The notes beneath the pieces were generated by a model, which saw only the letters and a program-made list of their open reading frames with translations, had not been told where the DNA came from and searched no databases. From [Mycobacterium] crassicus (GTDB lineage Bacteria; Actinomycetota; Actinomycetes; Mycobacteriales; Mycobacteriaceae), in assembly GCF_020181615.1 (NCBI RefSeq), contig NZ_CP084029.1, positions 4,081,090 through 4,145,089 of the forward strand: DNA of 64,000 bases, in the 5' to 3' direction. The position numbers and the translations under genes were made by a program. Below, one piece after another: positions 27,509 through 36,547 of the stretch; the first letter of the stretch is position 1; each line of letters begins with the position of its first letter.

Positions 27509-29427
27509 CGGAGGACGAAATCTCCCTCAATCGGAGCACGGTGACTCTGCCAGACGTCGATCAGCCGGAACGGGAAGGCGGTGACAATTCGCCCGCCACC
27601 GGAGCGGTAGTAGGTGTGTGCAGTGGGCGTGTGGCACCACACGGTGTCCGCCATCGCCCTGTCGATCTCGTCGACATAGCTCTCGAACGCCTCCGGGGTG
27701 ACCTCGATGGTCCGCACACCGCGCTGCGCCATCAGCTGGAGGCACTCCATCACATAGTGCACCATCACCTCCACGCCGAAGTTGTGCCCGGCTCCGTGAC
27801 CCGGGCTGTAGTTGGGCGCCGACGAGACGAACATGTTCGGAAAACCGGGAACCATGCCGCCCCGGTAGGCACTCGGACTGTCTCCCCAGACGTCACTGAG
27901 CTTGATACCGTCGCGGCCCCGGATATCGACCGTCGACAAGAAATCGAGGTGATAACCGGTGGCGTAGATGATGACGTCCAGATCGATCTGCCGGCCGTCC
28001 TGCGTGACGATCCCACGCACGTTGACCCGCGCGGGCTCGCTGGCCTCCACGTCGACGTGCGGCTTGGCCAACGCCGCGTAGTAGCCGCCGGGGTCACGGA
28101 TGATGCGCTTACCGTAGGGCGCGAAGTCGGGGGTGACCTTCTTCGCCAACTCCGAGCCGGCGCCGAATACCCGGTCGATGTAATCCAGGCACATCCGCAG
28201 CAACACGTCGTTGGCCGGTGAGATCGACAAGTGGTCGGCCGCCCAATCCGGATCCCGCACGATCACCGGATAGTTGTTGTCGGCGGTACCCCAGAATGAC
28301 TTGAGCCGATTCCAGTTGGCGTAGAACGGGATGTGGGTGTTGAGCCAGCGGCGGTACTCGGGCACGTCGTCGGTGAGTCGCTTGCGCGGCGCCACCCAGT
28401 GCGGCTGACGTTGGAACACCGTTAGGTGCTCGACGTCGCCGACGCAGGCGTCGACGATCTGCACCGCGGTGCATCCCGCGCCGATGATCGCCACCTTCTT
28501 GCCGCGCAGGTCCAAGTCCGGGTCCCACTCGGCGGAGTGGATGCTCACGCCGGCGAAGGACTCCTTGCCCGCAAGTTCGGGCCACCGTGGGCGGTTGAGG
28601 TAGCCGACGGCCGGAATCACCGCATTGGCATAGCTGACCTCACGGGTGCCCTCGGGGCCGACAGAGTGGATCTGCCACAGCCGGCGTTCCTCGTCCCACC
28701 ACAGCGCCTCTACCTCCGTGCTGAATCGGGTGTGGTCCCGCAGGTTGTTCTGGGTCGCGACCGACTCCAGGTACTCCTGGTACTCAGCGCCTTGCGGGTA
28801 GTAGCTCGACCATCCAGCGTTGATGTCGCGCGACAGCGAGTAGTAGGCCGACGGCGTATCGACACCGATGCCCGGGTAGACGGCGGTGTACCAGGTGCCA
28901 CCGACCTCGTCGTTGCGGTCGATGATCTCGTAATCGATTCCGGCATCAGCGCATTCCAGCGCGGCGGCCATGCCCGCGATCCCGGCACCGATGATGACCA
29001 CCTTGAAGTCCGTCGGAAGCGCGGCGGTCCGAGGCAGCACCGGCTGCGAGGGATGGAAGCCGCCCTGCTCCAGCAGCAGGCCGACATACTCGCCACTTAC
29101 CGCTGTACCCAGCGCCAGTGGCGCGATTCGGGCAAACAGCGCCGGGTCGTCGCTGGGCAGCGCACCAGCCGGACGCGGTTGGTCGAGCGCTGCCATCACC
29201 GCATCCACCAGCACCTCGCGGGTTTCGACGTCGGTGACGCCGATCTGCTCGGGCGGGTCGGGTTCGAACGAGATCTTGGCGGCGAACCGGTCGACGACGG
29301 CGGGATCGCCGGTCAGTTGGGCCAGCACCGCAACCAGGACTCCGGCGTCGGCCTGGAGCAGGTAACTGCGCAACTCGGCGGGATCCGAGCCCGTGTGGTC
29401 GGCCGTCACGGTCGCATCGGTCGTCAT
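27505..29427 (-). CDS. Baeyer-Villiger monooxygenase, HAPMO-type with N-terminal domain
   Basis: A 640-residue type I BVMO. The first 140 residues are a helical N-terminal domain found in 4-hydroxyacetophenone monooxygenase-type enzymes. The FAD motif GAGIAG follows near residue 148. The fingerprint F-A-G-V-S-I-H-S-A-E-W-D lies near 300, and the second Rossmann motif GAGCTA near 318 has its last Gly replaced. ATGYHLDFL and NMFVSSAPNYSPGHG lie in the C-terminal half. The ATG at 29427 has a strong AAGGAGG upstream; longer upstream extensions lack any ribosome site. It is coupled to an SDR, and is divergent from FadD with a 15-bp box between. It is a different subfamily from the other two BVMOs here. 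Confidence 0.87.
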   Translation of the reverse strand: MTTDATVTADHTGSDPAELRSYLLQADAGVLVAVLAQLTGDPAVVDRFAAKISFEPDPPEQIGVTDVETREVLVDAVMAALDQPRPAGALPSDDPALFARIAPLALGTAVSGEYVGLLLEQGGFHPSQPVLPRTAALPTDFKVVIIGAGIAGMAAALECADAGIDYEIIDRNDEVGGTWYTAVYPGIGVDTPSAYYSLSRDINAGWSSYYPQGAEYQEYLESVATQNNLRDHTRFSTEVEALWWDEERRLWQIHSVGPEGTREVSYANAVIPAVGYLNRPRWPELAGKESFAGVSIHSAEWDPDLDLRGKKVAIIGAGCTAVQIVDACVGDVEHLTVFQRQPHWVAPRKRLTDDVPEYRRWLNTHIPFYANWNRLKSFWGTADNNYPVIVRDPDWAADHLSISPANDVLLRMCLDYIDRVFGAGSELAKKVTPDFAPYGKRIIRDPGGYYAALAKPHVDVEASEPARVNVRGIVTQDGRQIDLDVIIYATGYHLDFLSTVDIRGRDGIKLSDVWGDSPSAYRGGMVPGFPNMFVSSAPNYSPGHGAGHNFGVEVMVHYVMECLQLMAQRGVRTIEVTPEAFESYVDEIDRAMADTVWCHTPTAHTYYRSGGGRIVTAFPFRLIDVWQSHRAPIEGDFVLR

Positions 29428-29486
29428 CGAACCTCCTTGCTCGTGCCCCGAGTATGTGGCCCTCTCAGGCGATCCACCGGGCCCAT

Positions 29487-29501
29487 GTCTACTGAGCGGG
29501 A
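29487..29501. promoter_or_regulatory. 15-bp pseudo-palindromic box (BVMO/FadD promoter)
   Basis: GTCTACTGAGCGGGA, one of six similar boxes (consensus TTCCACTGAGCGGGA, half sites TCCrCT/AGyGGA). It lies between the divergent starts of the BVMO (29427) and FadD (29545). Shared sequence across six intergenic regions, together with its symmetry, suggests an operator. Confidence 0.5.
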
Positions 29502-29544
29502 CGCCGCTTGCCCGCAGCCGGCGCAGCGGGCCTACAGTCCGGGC

Positions 29545-31131
29545 ATGACCGAGCTCGATGCAGTCCTCGCTTCGGCGCGCAGTCACGCGCTGGGTGACAT
29601 CCCGCGACGTTCAGCCCGCAAACAACCGGACAACATCGCCGTGATCGATGGCGATGTCCGTCTGACGTTTGCCGAATTCGAGCGCTTGGTCGATCGTGCC
29701 GCTGCGGCGTTGCAGGACAACGGCTTCGGACCCGGGGACCGTGTCGCGGTTCTGGCGCACAACTGCTGGCAGTACGCGGTGCTGGCGTTCGCGACCGCTC
29801 GTGCCGCCGTCGTGCTGGTGCCGATCAACTTCATGCTGACGGCCGAAGAGATCTCGTTCATCCTGGACCACAGCCAATCCGCCGGCATGATCGTCGAAGC
29901 CGATCTGGTCCCCACGGCTCGAGCCGCGATGCAGCTCGGTGGGCGCGTGCGTACCATCGCGGCGATCACCCCGCCCGGGCAGACGCTGCCGCCCGGTTGG
30001 GATGACTTCGATCACTGGCTCGCAACCTCATCAGCGGCTCCGGCGCCGTATGTCGCCGACGATCAGATGATCCGGCTGATGTACACCAGCGGGACCGAGG
30101 CGCATCCCAAGGGCGCGATGCACTCGACTCGTAGCCTGATGGGCAACTACATCAGCTCGATCATCGCCGGCTCGATGGAGGGCACCGACGTCACCGTCCA
30201 CTCGCTGCCGCTGTATCACTGCGCGCAGCTCGACAACTTCTTGATCCCGGCCCTCTACCTCGGTGCTACCAGCGTCATTCTCCCCCGCCCGCAACCCGAA
30301 ATGGTGCTGCACACAATCGAAAAGTACGGTGCCACTAGCTATTTTGCTCCACCGACGGTGTGGATATCGCTGCTGCGGTCCCCGCTCTTCGATTCCGTGG
30401 ACCTCTCCAGCCTGCGCAAGGGATACTACGGCGCCTCGGCAATGCCGGCCGAGATCCTGGCCGAGATGCGTGAGCGACTGCCCGAACTGCGCCTGTGGAA
30501 CTTCTACGGTCAGACCGAGATGGCGCCGCTGGCATCGGCTCTGGGACCAGAAGACCAAGACGCACACGCCGGAGCGGCGGGCCGACCGGTGATCAACGTG
30601 GAGACGGCGATCCTCGACGACGAGGGCACCCCGGTTGGCCCCGGCGTGGTGGGTGAGATCGTCCATCGAAGCCCACACCTGATGCTCGGCTACCTCGACG
30701 ACGAGGTGAAGACCGCGGAAGCTTTCCGTGGCGGCTGGTTCCACTCCGGCGACCTCGGCTACTACGACACCCACCGCCTACTACGCGTAGTGGACCGTAA
30801 GAAGGACATGATCAAGACCGGTGGCGAGAATGTCGCCAGTCGCGAAGTCGAGGAAGCCATCTACCGGCACGCCGGCGTCGAGGAAGTGGCGGTGTTCGGT
30901 CTGCCACACCCGCGCTGGGTCGAGTCGGTGGTCGCCGCCGTGGTGGTCCGCGACGGCATCGTGGTCACCGAAGACGAGCTCATCGAGCACTGCCGGGCTC
31001 ATCTGGCCGGATTCAAAACCCCCAAGCAGTTGTTCTTCGTCGACGCGTTACCCAAGAACCCGAGTGGAAAACTGTTGAAACGCCTCTTAAGAGAGAGGTT
31101 CAACGTCGAGGAGATCACCACCGGAGGATAG
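29545..31131 (+). CDS. Acyl-CoA synthetase (FadD-type AMP ligase)
   Basis: A 528-residue ANL-superfamily acid-CoA ligase. Motif A3 is LMYTSGTEAHPKGAM near residue 180, A5 is NFYGQTEM near 325, A7 is FHSGDLGYYD near 405, and A8 is DRKKDMIKTGGENV. The catalytic Lys lies in NPSGKLLKR at the C-terminus. The A3 motif has E-A-H in place of the usual T-G-x. It activates a carboxylate, plausibly a steroid or side-chain acid, to the CoA ester using ATP. It starts at ATG 29545 and is divergent from the BVMO; its tail overlaps the convergent OYE gene by 45 bp. The exact substrate cannot be told. Confidence 0.9.
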   Translation: MTELDAVLASARSHALGDIPRRSARKQPDNIAVIDGDVRLTFAEFERLVDRAAAALQDNGFGPGDRVAVLAHNCWQYAVLAFATARAAVVLVPINFMLTAEEISFILDHSQSAGMIVEADLVPTARAAMQLGGRVRTIAAITPPGQTLPPGWDDFDHWLATSSAAPAPYVADDQMIRLMYTSGTEAHPKGAMHSTRSLMGNYISSIIAGSMEGTDVTVHSLPLYHCAQLDNFLIPALYLGATSVILPRPQPEMVLHTIEKYGATSYFAPPTVWISLLRSPLFDSVDLSSLRKGYYGASAMPAEILAEMRERLPELRLWNFYGQTEMAPLASALGPEDQDAHAGAAGRPVINVETAILDDEGTPVGPGVVGEIVHRSPHLMLGYLDDEVKTAEAFRGGWFHSGDLGYYDTHRLLRVVDRKKDMIKTGGENVASREVEEAIYRHAGVEEVAVFGLPHPRWVESVVAAVVVRDGIVVTEDELIEHCRAHLAGFKTPKQLFFVDALPKNPSGKLLKRLLRERFNVEEITTGG

Positions 31132-32319
31132 CGGCTCGATCGCTGCGGTAGGCCGCAGAACGCATCGGGTCCGATCAAAGATCGTCACCATACAGCGGTT
31201 GCAGTGCGTGCACAGCGAACGACTTTCCGGGTCAGCGTCGACCCTCCTCACCAGGCCCGGGTCCCGCAGAAGAGCTCGGGCCACCGCCACGAAGTCGAAG
31301 CCCTCCTTCATGGCCAGATCCATGCTGCGACGGTTGGTGATGCCGCCGAGAAGGATCAGCGGGATCGTCAGCTCAGACCGGAACTGACGGGCCAGGTCAA
31401 GCAGATAGAGCTCTTTATAAGGGTATTCGCGCAAGAACCCCCGGCCCACCGTCGCCAACAGCCAGCTCAACGGCCGGGGGAAGACGCCGGCGAACTCGGC
31501 GCGGGGAGCCCGGCCACGGAAGTAGTACATCGGATTGAGCAGCGAGCTACCCACCGTCAGCTCAAGTGCGTCCAGCGCACCGTCATCCTGCAACCATCGA
31601 CCGATCTGCAGGCCGTCTTCGATGCGCAGGCCACCGGGAAAACCGTCTTCCATGTTCAGTTTCGCGATGACGGCAACGTGATTTCCGACCGCTGCTCGGA
31701 CCGCCACGGCGATCTCTCGGGCCAACCGCGCACGATTGGCGAGGTTGCCACCGTAGCCGTCGCGCCGCCGGTTCAGCAGTGGACTGAAGAATGAGCTGAC
31801 GAGATAGTTGTGTCCGAAATGCAGCTCCACCGCATCGAAGCCGGACGCAGCCGCCACGGCCGCCGCTGTGGCGTGGTCGGCGACGATCCGAGCCAGGTCG
31901 TCGACATCAGGACGGCGGCTGGATGCCATCCCGAGTGGACTGAACAGCCTGCTCGGGGAGACCGCAGGCAGCCCGTTGGACCGGGCGTTCGCAACCGGAC
32001 CGGCGTGCCCCAACTGTGCGCACACAGCGGCGCCCTCAGCATGGACGGCATCGGTTAAGCGCTGCAGCCCGTCGACTGCCTCCGGTGTCATGAGGATCTG
32101 ATCCCGTTCGGTTCGCCCCTCCGGCGACACAGCACAATAGGCCAGGGTTGTCATCCCGACGCCACCGGCGGCGAGAGCACGATGGAACTCGATCAGGTCG
32201 TCGGTGACGGCGCCGCCGGGCGTACGCGCTTCGAATGTCGCCGCTTTGATGACGCGGTTCCGCAGCGTGACTGGCCCAAGCGCCGCCTCGCCGAACACGT
32301 CGGTAGCCACGGTGTTCAC
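31087..32319 (-). CDS. Old yellow enzyme family NADH:flavin oxidoreductase
   Basis: A 410-residue FMN TIM-barrel oxidoreductase, paralogous to the one at 24281: TLRNRVIKAATFEARTPGG, AQLGHAG, DAVELHFGHNYL, and GGITNRR. The C-terminal segment LCTHCNRCMVTIFDRTRC has Cys spacing C-x2-C-x2-C-x9-C, near that of the [4Fe-4S] site in 2,4-dienoyl-CoA reductase. This copy may therefore bind a cluster. It begins at GTG 32319, overlapping the TetR stop by 4 nt; regulator and reductase are one unit. Confidence 0.85.
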   Translation of the reverse strand: MNTVATDVFGEAALGPVTLRNRVIKAATFEARTPGGAVTDDLIEFHRALAAGGVGMTTLAYCAVSPEGRTERDQILMTPEAVDGLQRLTDAVHAEGAAVCAQLGHAGPVANARSNGLPAVSPSRLFSPLGMASSRRPDVDDLARIVADHATAAAVAAASGFDAVELHFGHNYLVSSFFSPLLNRRRDGYGGNLANRARLAREIAVAVRAAVGNHVAVIAKLNMEDGFPGGLRIEDGLQIGRWLQDDGALDALELTVGSSLLNPMYYFRGRAPRAEFAGVFPRPLSWLLATVGRGFLREYPYKELYLLDLARQFRSELTIPLILLGGITNRRSMDLAMKEGFDFVAVARALLRDPGLVRRVDADPESRSLCTHCNRCMVTIFDRTRCVLRPTAAIEPLSSGGDLLDVEPLS

Positions 32320-32903
32320 GGCTGCGCCACCGGCGCGGAGAGCCCCGCGGTGATGAAATCCCGCAGCGCGTGCACCTGCCCATCGGTCAGTCGACGGTCG
32401 CCGGCGAGAGGGTCACCGAACTGCACGAAGATCAGCTCGAACGCCATCATCCACCGGCGTGCGGCATCTCGCTCACTCAATCCAGCCACCTGGGCGGACA
32501 ATATGCGCGCCCACGGTGTCACCGTGAACCACTTTTTCGTCCAGGCGATTTCATTGCGGGCCAACAGCAGGCGCGCCAACAAGTGCAGGTACAGCCGCCC
32601 TGCAGGATCGGCAGCCAGCGTCGCAATCGGATTCACCACGATCTGGACTGCGGTATCGATAGGCATCACATAGCCGGCCGAAACCTCAGGCAGCGCTTCT
32701 GCCCACAGGGGGCCCAAACGGGCCTCCAACAGCGCCGTCACCAACCCCACTTTTGATCCGAAATGATAGTGCACCGCAGCCGGATTCACCCCGGCCGCGG
32801 CACAGACGGCACGGACCGACACCGCCTCATAGCCGGATTCGAGTAGCAGTCGTTCGGTCACGTTCAGCAGATTCTCGCGGGTGGAGGTCTCGGTACCGGT
32901 CAT
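32316..32903 (-). CDS. TetR-family transcriptional regulator
   Basis: A 195-residue TetR repressor: HTH at about residues 8-55 with AAGVNPAAVHYHFGSKVGLV as recognition region, followed by a helical ligand domain (RLYLHLLARLLLARNEIAW). It starts at ATG 32903, only 20 bp from a double palindrome at 32923-32949, and is followed by an OYE gene in the same operon. It is divergent from the ADH-ALDH-ECH-ACAD operon, so it probably represses both. The ligand is likely an intermediate of that pathway. Confidence 0.9.
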   Translation of the reverse strand: MTGTETSTRENLLNVTERLLLESGYEAVSVRAVCAAAGVNPAAVHYHFGSKVGLVTALLEARLGPLWAEALPEVSAGYVMPIDTAVQIVVNPIATLAADPAGRLYLHLLARLLLARNEIAWTKKWFTVTPWARILSAQVAGLSERDAARRWMMAFELIFVQFGDPLAGDRRLTDGQVHALRDFITAGLSAPVAQP

Positions 32904-32922
32904 AGCAGCATTAGATCAGACT

Positions 32923-32949
32923 TCAATCATTGATTCAATCAGTGATTGA
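32923..32949. promoter_or_regulatory. Tandem overlapping palindromes, probable TetR operator
   Basis: TCAATCA-T-TGATTCA (32923-32937, one mismatch) overlaps TCAATCA-G-TGATTGA (32935-32949, perfect 7-bp arms). The two 15-bp sites are offset by 12 bp, about one helical turn, as expected for paired dimers on one DNA face. They lie 20 bp upstream of the TetR start, so autoregulation is likely, and about 195 bp upstream of the divergent ADH gene. Confidence 0.7.
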
Positions 32950-33142
32950 CCAAGTGGTCGCGCCAACCACCACTGTGATCTGGTTCGCGCCTGCACTGAC
33001 CGCTGGGCGGGAAACACCGTGGGCTGCCGACCGGGCCACGGATAGCCTGCGGCACGGGCACTGCGCCAGCTCTGGCTTGCGACGGCACCACCGAAGCAGT
33101 CGTCTGAGATCGAATCTTATTTCGGATGAAGGGAATTCACCT

Positions 33143-34261
33143 GTGAGCCCAAGTAGGCAGGCGGGACGCATCGCTCGGTTCGATGAACCTGGAAAGCCGT
33201 TCGAAATCGAGACCGTTCCAGTCCCCGAAGTCTGCCCCGGCCAGATCCTGATCAAAGTGACCCGGGCCAACATCTGCGGTTCCGACGTGCACGCCTGGCA
33301 CGGAACTTTCGCCACCCGCGGCCTCGGCGGTCAACTTCCCACGGTTCTCGGCCACGAAATGGTCGGATCGGTGGCCGAACTCGGCGAGGGCGTCACCGCT
33401 GATTCCAACGGCAGGCAGCTCAGTGTCGGCACGCGAGTGGTGTTCCCGTACTTCTTCTGCTGCCACACCTGCCGCAACTGTCTCGCTGGTCGACGCAACG
33501 CCTGCCTGAACCTGAAGATGGCGATGCTGGGCCGCGCCGATCAACCGCCGTACTTCGTCGGCGGCTATGGCGACTACTTTCTACTACCGGCTGGCGCGGT
33601 GGTCTACACCGTCCCGGACTCCGTTTCCGACGAGATCGCGGCCGGCGCCAACTGCGCTCTGTCTCAGGTGATGTACGGGCTGGAACGGGTCAACCAGCAA
33701 TTGGGCGAGAACGTGGTGGTCCAGGGCGCGGGCGCGCTCGGCCTGTATGCCGTCGCCGTCGCCAAGGCCCGTGGCGCGGCCAGGGTGATCGCCATAGACG
33801 GCATCCCGGCGCGACTCGAACTAGCCAAGGCGTTCGGCGCTGACGTTGTCATCGACATCACCGAGGTCACCACTGAGAAGGAACGAGCCCAGCTCGTACG
33901 CAAGTTGACTGACGGGCAGGGTGCCGACGTGGTGGTCGAGGTGGTCGGTCACCCTTCGGCGATCGACGAGGGACTCAAGCTTCTCGGCCAGTTCGGCCGT
34001 TATGTCGAGATCGGCAATATCAACATCGGCAAGTCCTTCGAATTCGATCCGTCACGTTTCGTCTTCGGTAACAAGACCATGGTCGGGGTGTCGCTCTACG
34101 ACCCGGCCGTACTGTCTCGGGCCCTGGACTTCCTGGCCGAGTATCAGCACAAGTTGCCGTTCGAACGGCTAGCCGCCGCCTGCTACTCACTCGACGACAT
34201 CAACGATGCCTTCGCAGCTGCTGAAGACAAACACGATGTCCGGGCCAGCATCGTCCCGTAG
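33143..34261 (+). CDS. Zinc-dependent alcohol dehydrogenase (MDR family)
   Basis: A 372-residue medium-chain dehydrogenase. Catalytic zinc ligands lie in NICGSDVHAWHG and the GHE motif (VLGHEMVG). The structural zinc lobe CCHTCRNCLAGRRNAC is complete, and the Rossmann motif is GAGALGLYAVAVA. It oxidises a primary or secondary alcohol with NAD+. I chose GTG 33143, preceded by AAGGGA; the long upstream extension has no family similarity. It is first in an operon with an aldehyde dehydrogenase, hydratase and acyl-CoA dehydrogenases, consistent with stepwise oxidation of a terminal alcohol to an acid and beta-oxidation. Confidence 0.9.
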   Translation: MSPSRQAGRIARFDEPGKPFEIETVPVPEVCPGQILIKVTRANICGSDVHAWHGTFATRGLGGQLPTVLGHEMVGSVAELGEGVTADSNGRQLSVGTRVVFPYFFCCHTCRNCLAGRRNACLNLKMAMLGRADQPPYFVGGYGDYFLLPAGAVVYTVPDSVSDEIAAGANCALSQVMYGLERVNQQLGENVVVQGAGALGLYAVAVAKARGAARVIAIDGIPARLELAKAFGADVVIDITEVTTEKERAQLVRKLTDGQGADVVVEVVGHPSAIDEGLKLLGQFGRYVEIGNINIGKSFEFDPSRFVFGNKTMVGVSLYDPAVLSRALDFLAEYQHKLPFERLAAACYSLDDINDAFAAAEDKHDVRASIVP

Positions 34262-34286
34262 AACCACAGATGAGCGGAAGACAATC

Positions 34287-35711
34287 ATGAGCAATAGCCA
34301 CGACTACACGCGCACCAAGCTCTTCATCGACGGGCAGTGGGTCGACCCCGACGGCACGGGAACAGTCGAGGTGATCGACCCGGCAACGGAGAAGGTGTGC
34401 GGTTGTGTCCCTAGCGGTTCCGAAGCCGATGTCGACACCGCGGTCGCCGCAGCCCGCGCTGCTTTCGATCCGCTGATCAGCGTCACCGAGCGGCGTGAGC
34501 GTCTCGACGCGGTGATCACCGCCATGGAGAAGCGGCTGCCCGATATCGCCGAAACGATTACGCGCGAGATGGGCGCCCCGATCCGGATCGCGCAGAGCGT
34601 ACAGACCCAGGTGCCCCTTGCCGTCGCCCGTGGGTTCGCCAATGCCTTGGCCGCCTTCGAGTTCGAGGAGAAGATCGGCAATTCTCTGGTGGTGCGGGAG
34701 CCGTACGGCGTGGTCGCGGCAATCACGCCGTGGAACTACCCGCTGTATCAAGTGGTCGCCAAGGTGTTGCCCGCCATCGCGGCCGGTTGCACTGTCGTCC
34801 TCAAACCGAGCAACGAAGCTCCCTTGTCGGTGTTCGAGTTCGTTGACGCCCTGGAGGCCGCGGGCCTGCCTCCGGGGGTGGTCAATCTGGTATCTGGACC
34901 CGGCCGGATCATCGGCGAGCAACTGTCGAGCCACCCCGATGTGGACTTCGTCTCGTTCACCGGCTCCACCTCCGTCGGAAGCCGAGTCGGGGAACTGGCC
35001 GGCAAATCCATCAAGAAGGTGGCTCTGGAACTCGGTGGCAAATCCGCCAACGTGATCCTCGACGGCGCCGACTTCGCCACCGCCATCAAGGTGGGTGTCG
35101 GGAATGCCTTCCTCAACGGCGGCCAGACGTGCATGGCGTGGACCCGGATGCTCGTGCCGCTGTCCCGCTACAGCGAAGCATTGGAGCTAGTGGCGGCTGC
35201 GGTTTCGAAGTACACAGTCGGGGACCCTTGGGACTCGGGCACACGGCTCGGTCCATCGGCCTCGGAATCTCAGTACCAATCGGTGCTCGGCTTTATCGAG
35301 CGCGCGCCGCGCGACGGCGCCCGGCTGGTGACCGGGGGCAGCCAGAAGCTGCGCGAGGTGGGCTACTACGTCGCCCCCACGGTCTTTGCCGACGTCCACC
35401 CGGACTCCGAACTGGGCCAAGAGGAGGTGTTCGGGCCGGTGCTGGCCGTCATTCCATTCCGCGACACCGACGAGGCGCTGCGCATCGCCAACGGGACGCC
35501 CTACGGCCTATCCGGTGCCGTTTGGGCGGCCGACGACGACACCGCGATCGCATTTGCCCGCCAGGTAGAGTCCGGTCAACTCGACATCAACGGCGGAAGG
35601 TACAACCCCGCAGCACCCTTCGGGGGCTACAAGAAGTCCGGGATTGGGCGCGAACTGGGCCGTATCGGGTTCGAGGAGTACCTGCAGATCAAGTCGCTGC
35701 AGCTGCCCTAA
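34287..35711 (+). CDS. Aldehyde dehydrogenase (NAD(P)+)
   Basis: A 474-residue ALDH. Key segments are ITPWNYPLYQVVAK near 140, KPSNEAPLS, FTGSTSVG near 225, the general base in LELGGKSANVI, the catalytic Cys in GGQTCMAWTR near 280, and QEEVFGPVLAV. It follows the ADH by 25 nt, ATG 34287, and would oxidise the aldehyde the ADH makes to a carboxylic acid. An acid made here could be activated by the FadD at 29545. Substrate is unknown. Confidence 0.92.
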   Translation: MSNSHDYTRTKLFIDGQWVDPDGTGTVEVIDPATEKVCGCVPSGSEADVDTAVAAARAAFDPLISVTERRERLDAVITAMEKRLPDIAETITREMGAPIRIAQSVQTQVPLAVARGFANALAAFEFEEKIGNSLVVREPYGVVAAITPWNYPLYQVVAKVLPAIAAGCTVVLKPSNEAPLSVFEFVDALEAAGLPPGVVNLVSGPGRIIGEQLSSHPDVDFVSFTGSTSVGSRVGELAGKSIKKVALELGGKSANVILDGADFATAIKVGVGNAFLNGGQTCMAWTRMLVPLSRYSEALELVAAAVSKYTVGDPWDSGTRLGPSASESQYQSVLGFIERAPRDGARLVTGGSQKLREVGYYVAPTVFADVHPDSELGQEEVFGPVLAVIPFRDTDEALRIANGTPYGLSGAVWAADDDTAIAFARQVESGQLDINGGRYNPAAPFGGYKKSGIGRELGRIGFEEYLQIKSLQLP

Positions 35712-35761
35712 CCCGGCACTTCCCCACACCGCGCCCCAGCAAGAATCGAGGTACTCCAATC

Positions 35762-36547
35762 ATGAGCGTGACCGCCGGGCCGTTGGCCATCACCTCCGAA
35801 GGCGCCGTGCAGCTTTGGACCATCAACCTGCCCCACCTCGGCAATGCCATCACCGACCAGGACTTCATCACCGCCTTCGAGGACGCAGTCGGGGCCGCCA
35901 ATTCTGATACCAATGTCAGGGCGGTGATCCTCACCGGTGAGGGAAAGATCTTCTCTGCCGGCGGCAACGTCAAGGACATGGCCAACCGTGAGGGCATGTT
36001 CGGCTTGGAAGCGATTGAGCAGCGTTACGCCTACGTCGACGGAATACAGCGCCTGCCACGAGCACTGGCTCGCCTGGAGGTTCCGATCATCGCGGCGGTC
36101 AACGGCGCGGCGATTGGCGCGGGCTTCGATCTGGCCACGATGTGCGATATTCGAATCGCCTCCGAACGTGCCTCCTTCGCCGAGAGTTTCGTACAGATCG
36201 GCCTCATACCCGGCGATGGCGGCAGCTGGTTTCTACAACGGGCGATCGGCTATGAACGGGCCGCCGAGATGACACTGACCGGAGATCGCATCGACGCGGC
36301 GACCGCGCACTCTTGGGGGCTGGTCAGCAGAGTGGTCCCCCACGACGAACTCATCACCGCAGCCAGAGAACTCGCGGAGCGGATAGTCAAGAATCCGCCG
36401 CATGCGCTGCGGATGGCCAAGCGCTTACTGCAAGAATCGCGGACCGGCTTGCTGGAATCCACGCTGGCCATGGCCGCAGCCATGCAGCCGCTGGCGCATG
36501 GCGACGCCGAGCATGAGCGACGGATCTCCAAATGGCGGAGCGTCTGA
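35762..36547 (+). CDS. Enoyl-CoA hydratase/isomerase family protein (crotonase)
   Basis: A 261-residue crotonase-fold protein. The oxyanion-hole segments FSAGGNVKDM and NGAAIGAGFDLATMCD are present, followed by ASFAESFVQIGLIPGDGGSW. The first catalytic Glu of enoyl-CoA hydratase is replaced by Asp (GFDLA). The second, expected in the ASFAES region, is not in its usual register, and an Asp appears in PGDGG instead. Thus isomerase or hydrolase activity is as plausible as hydration. The stop shares one nucleotide with the next gene's ATG. Confidence 0.85.
   Translation: MSVTAGPLAITSEGAVQLWTINLPHLGNAITDQDFITAFEDAVGAANSDTNVRAVILTGEGKIFSAGGNVKDMANREGMFGLEAIEQRYAYVDGIQRLPRALARLEVPIIAAVNGAAIGAGFDLATMCDIRIASERASFAESFVQIGLIPGDGGSWFLQRAIGYERAAEMTLTGDRIDAATAHSWGLVSRVVPHDELITAARELAERIVKNPPHALRMAKRLLQESRTGLLESTLAMAAAMQPLAHGDAEHERRISKWRSV

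Noticed and set aside
28426..29544. Plus-strand extension before FadD
   Set aside because: It is antisense to the BVMO; acid-CoA ligase similarity begins at ATG 29545.
32991..33005. CTGCACTGACCGCTG as a seventh 15-bp box
   Set aside because: It matches only one half of the consensus, and the region already has a different strong operator.
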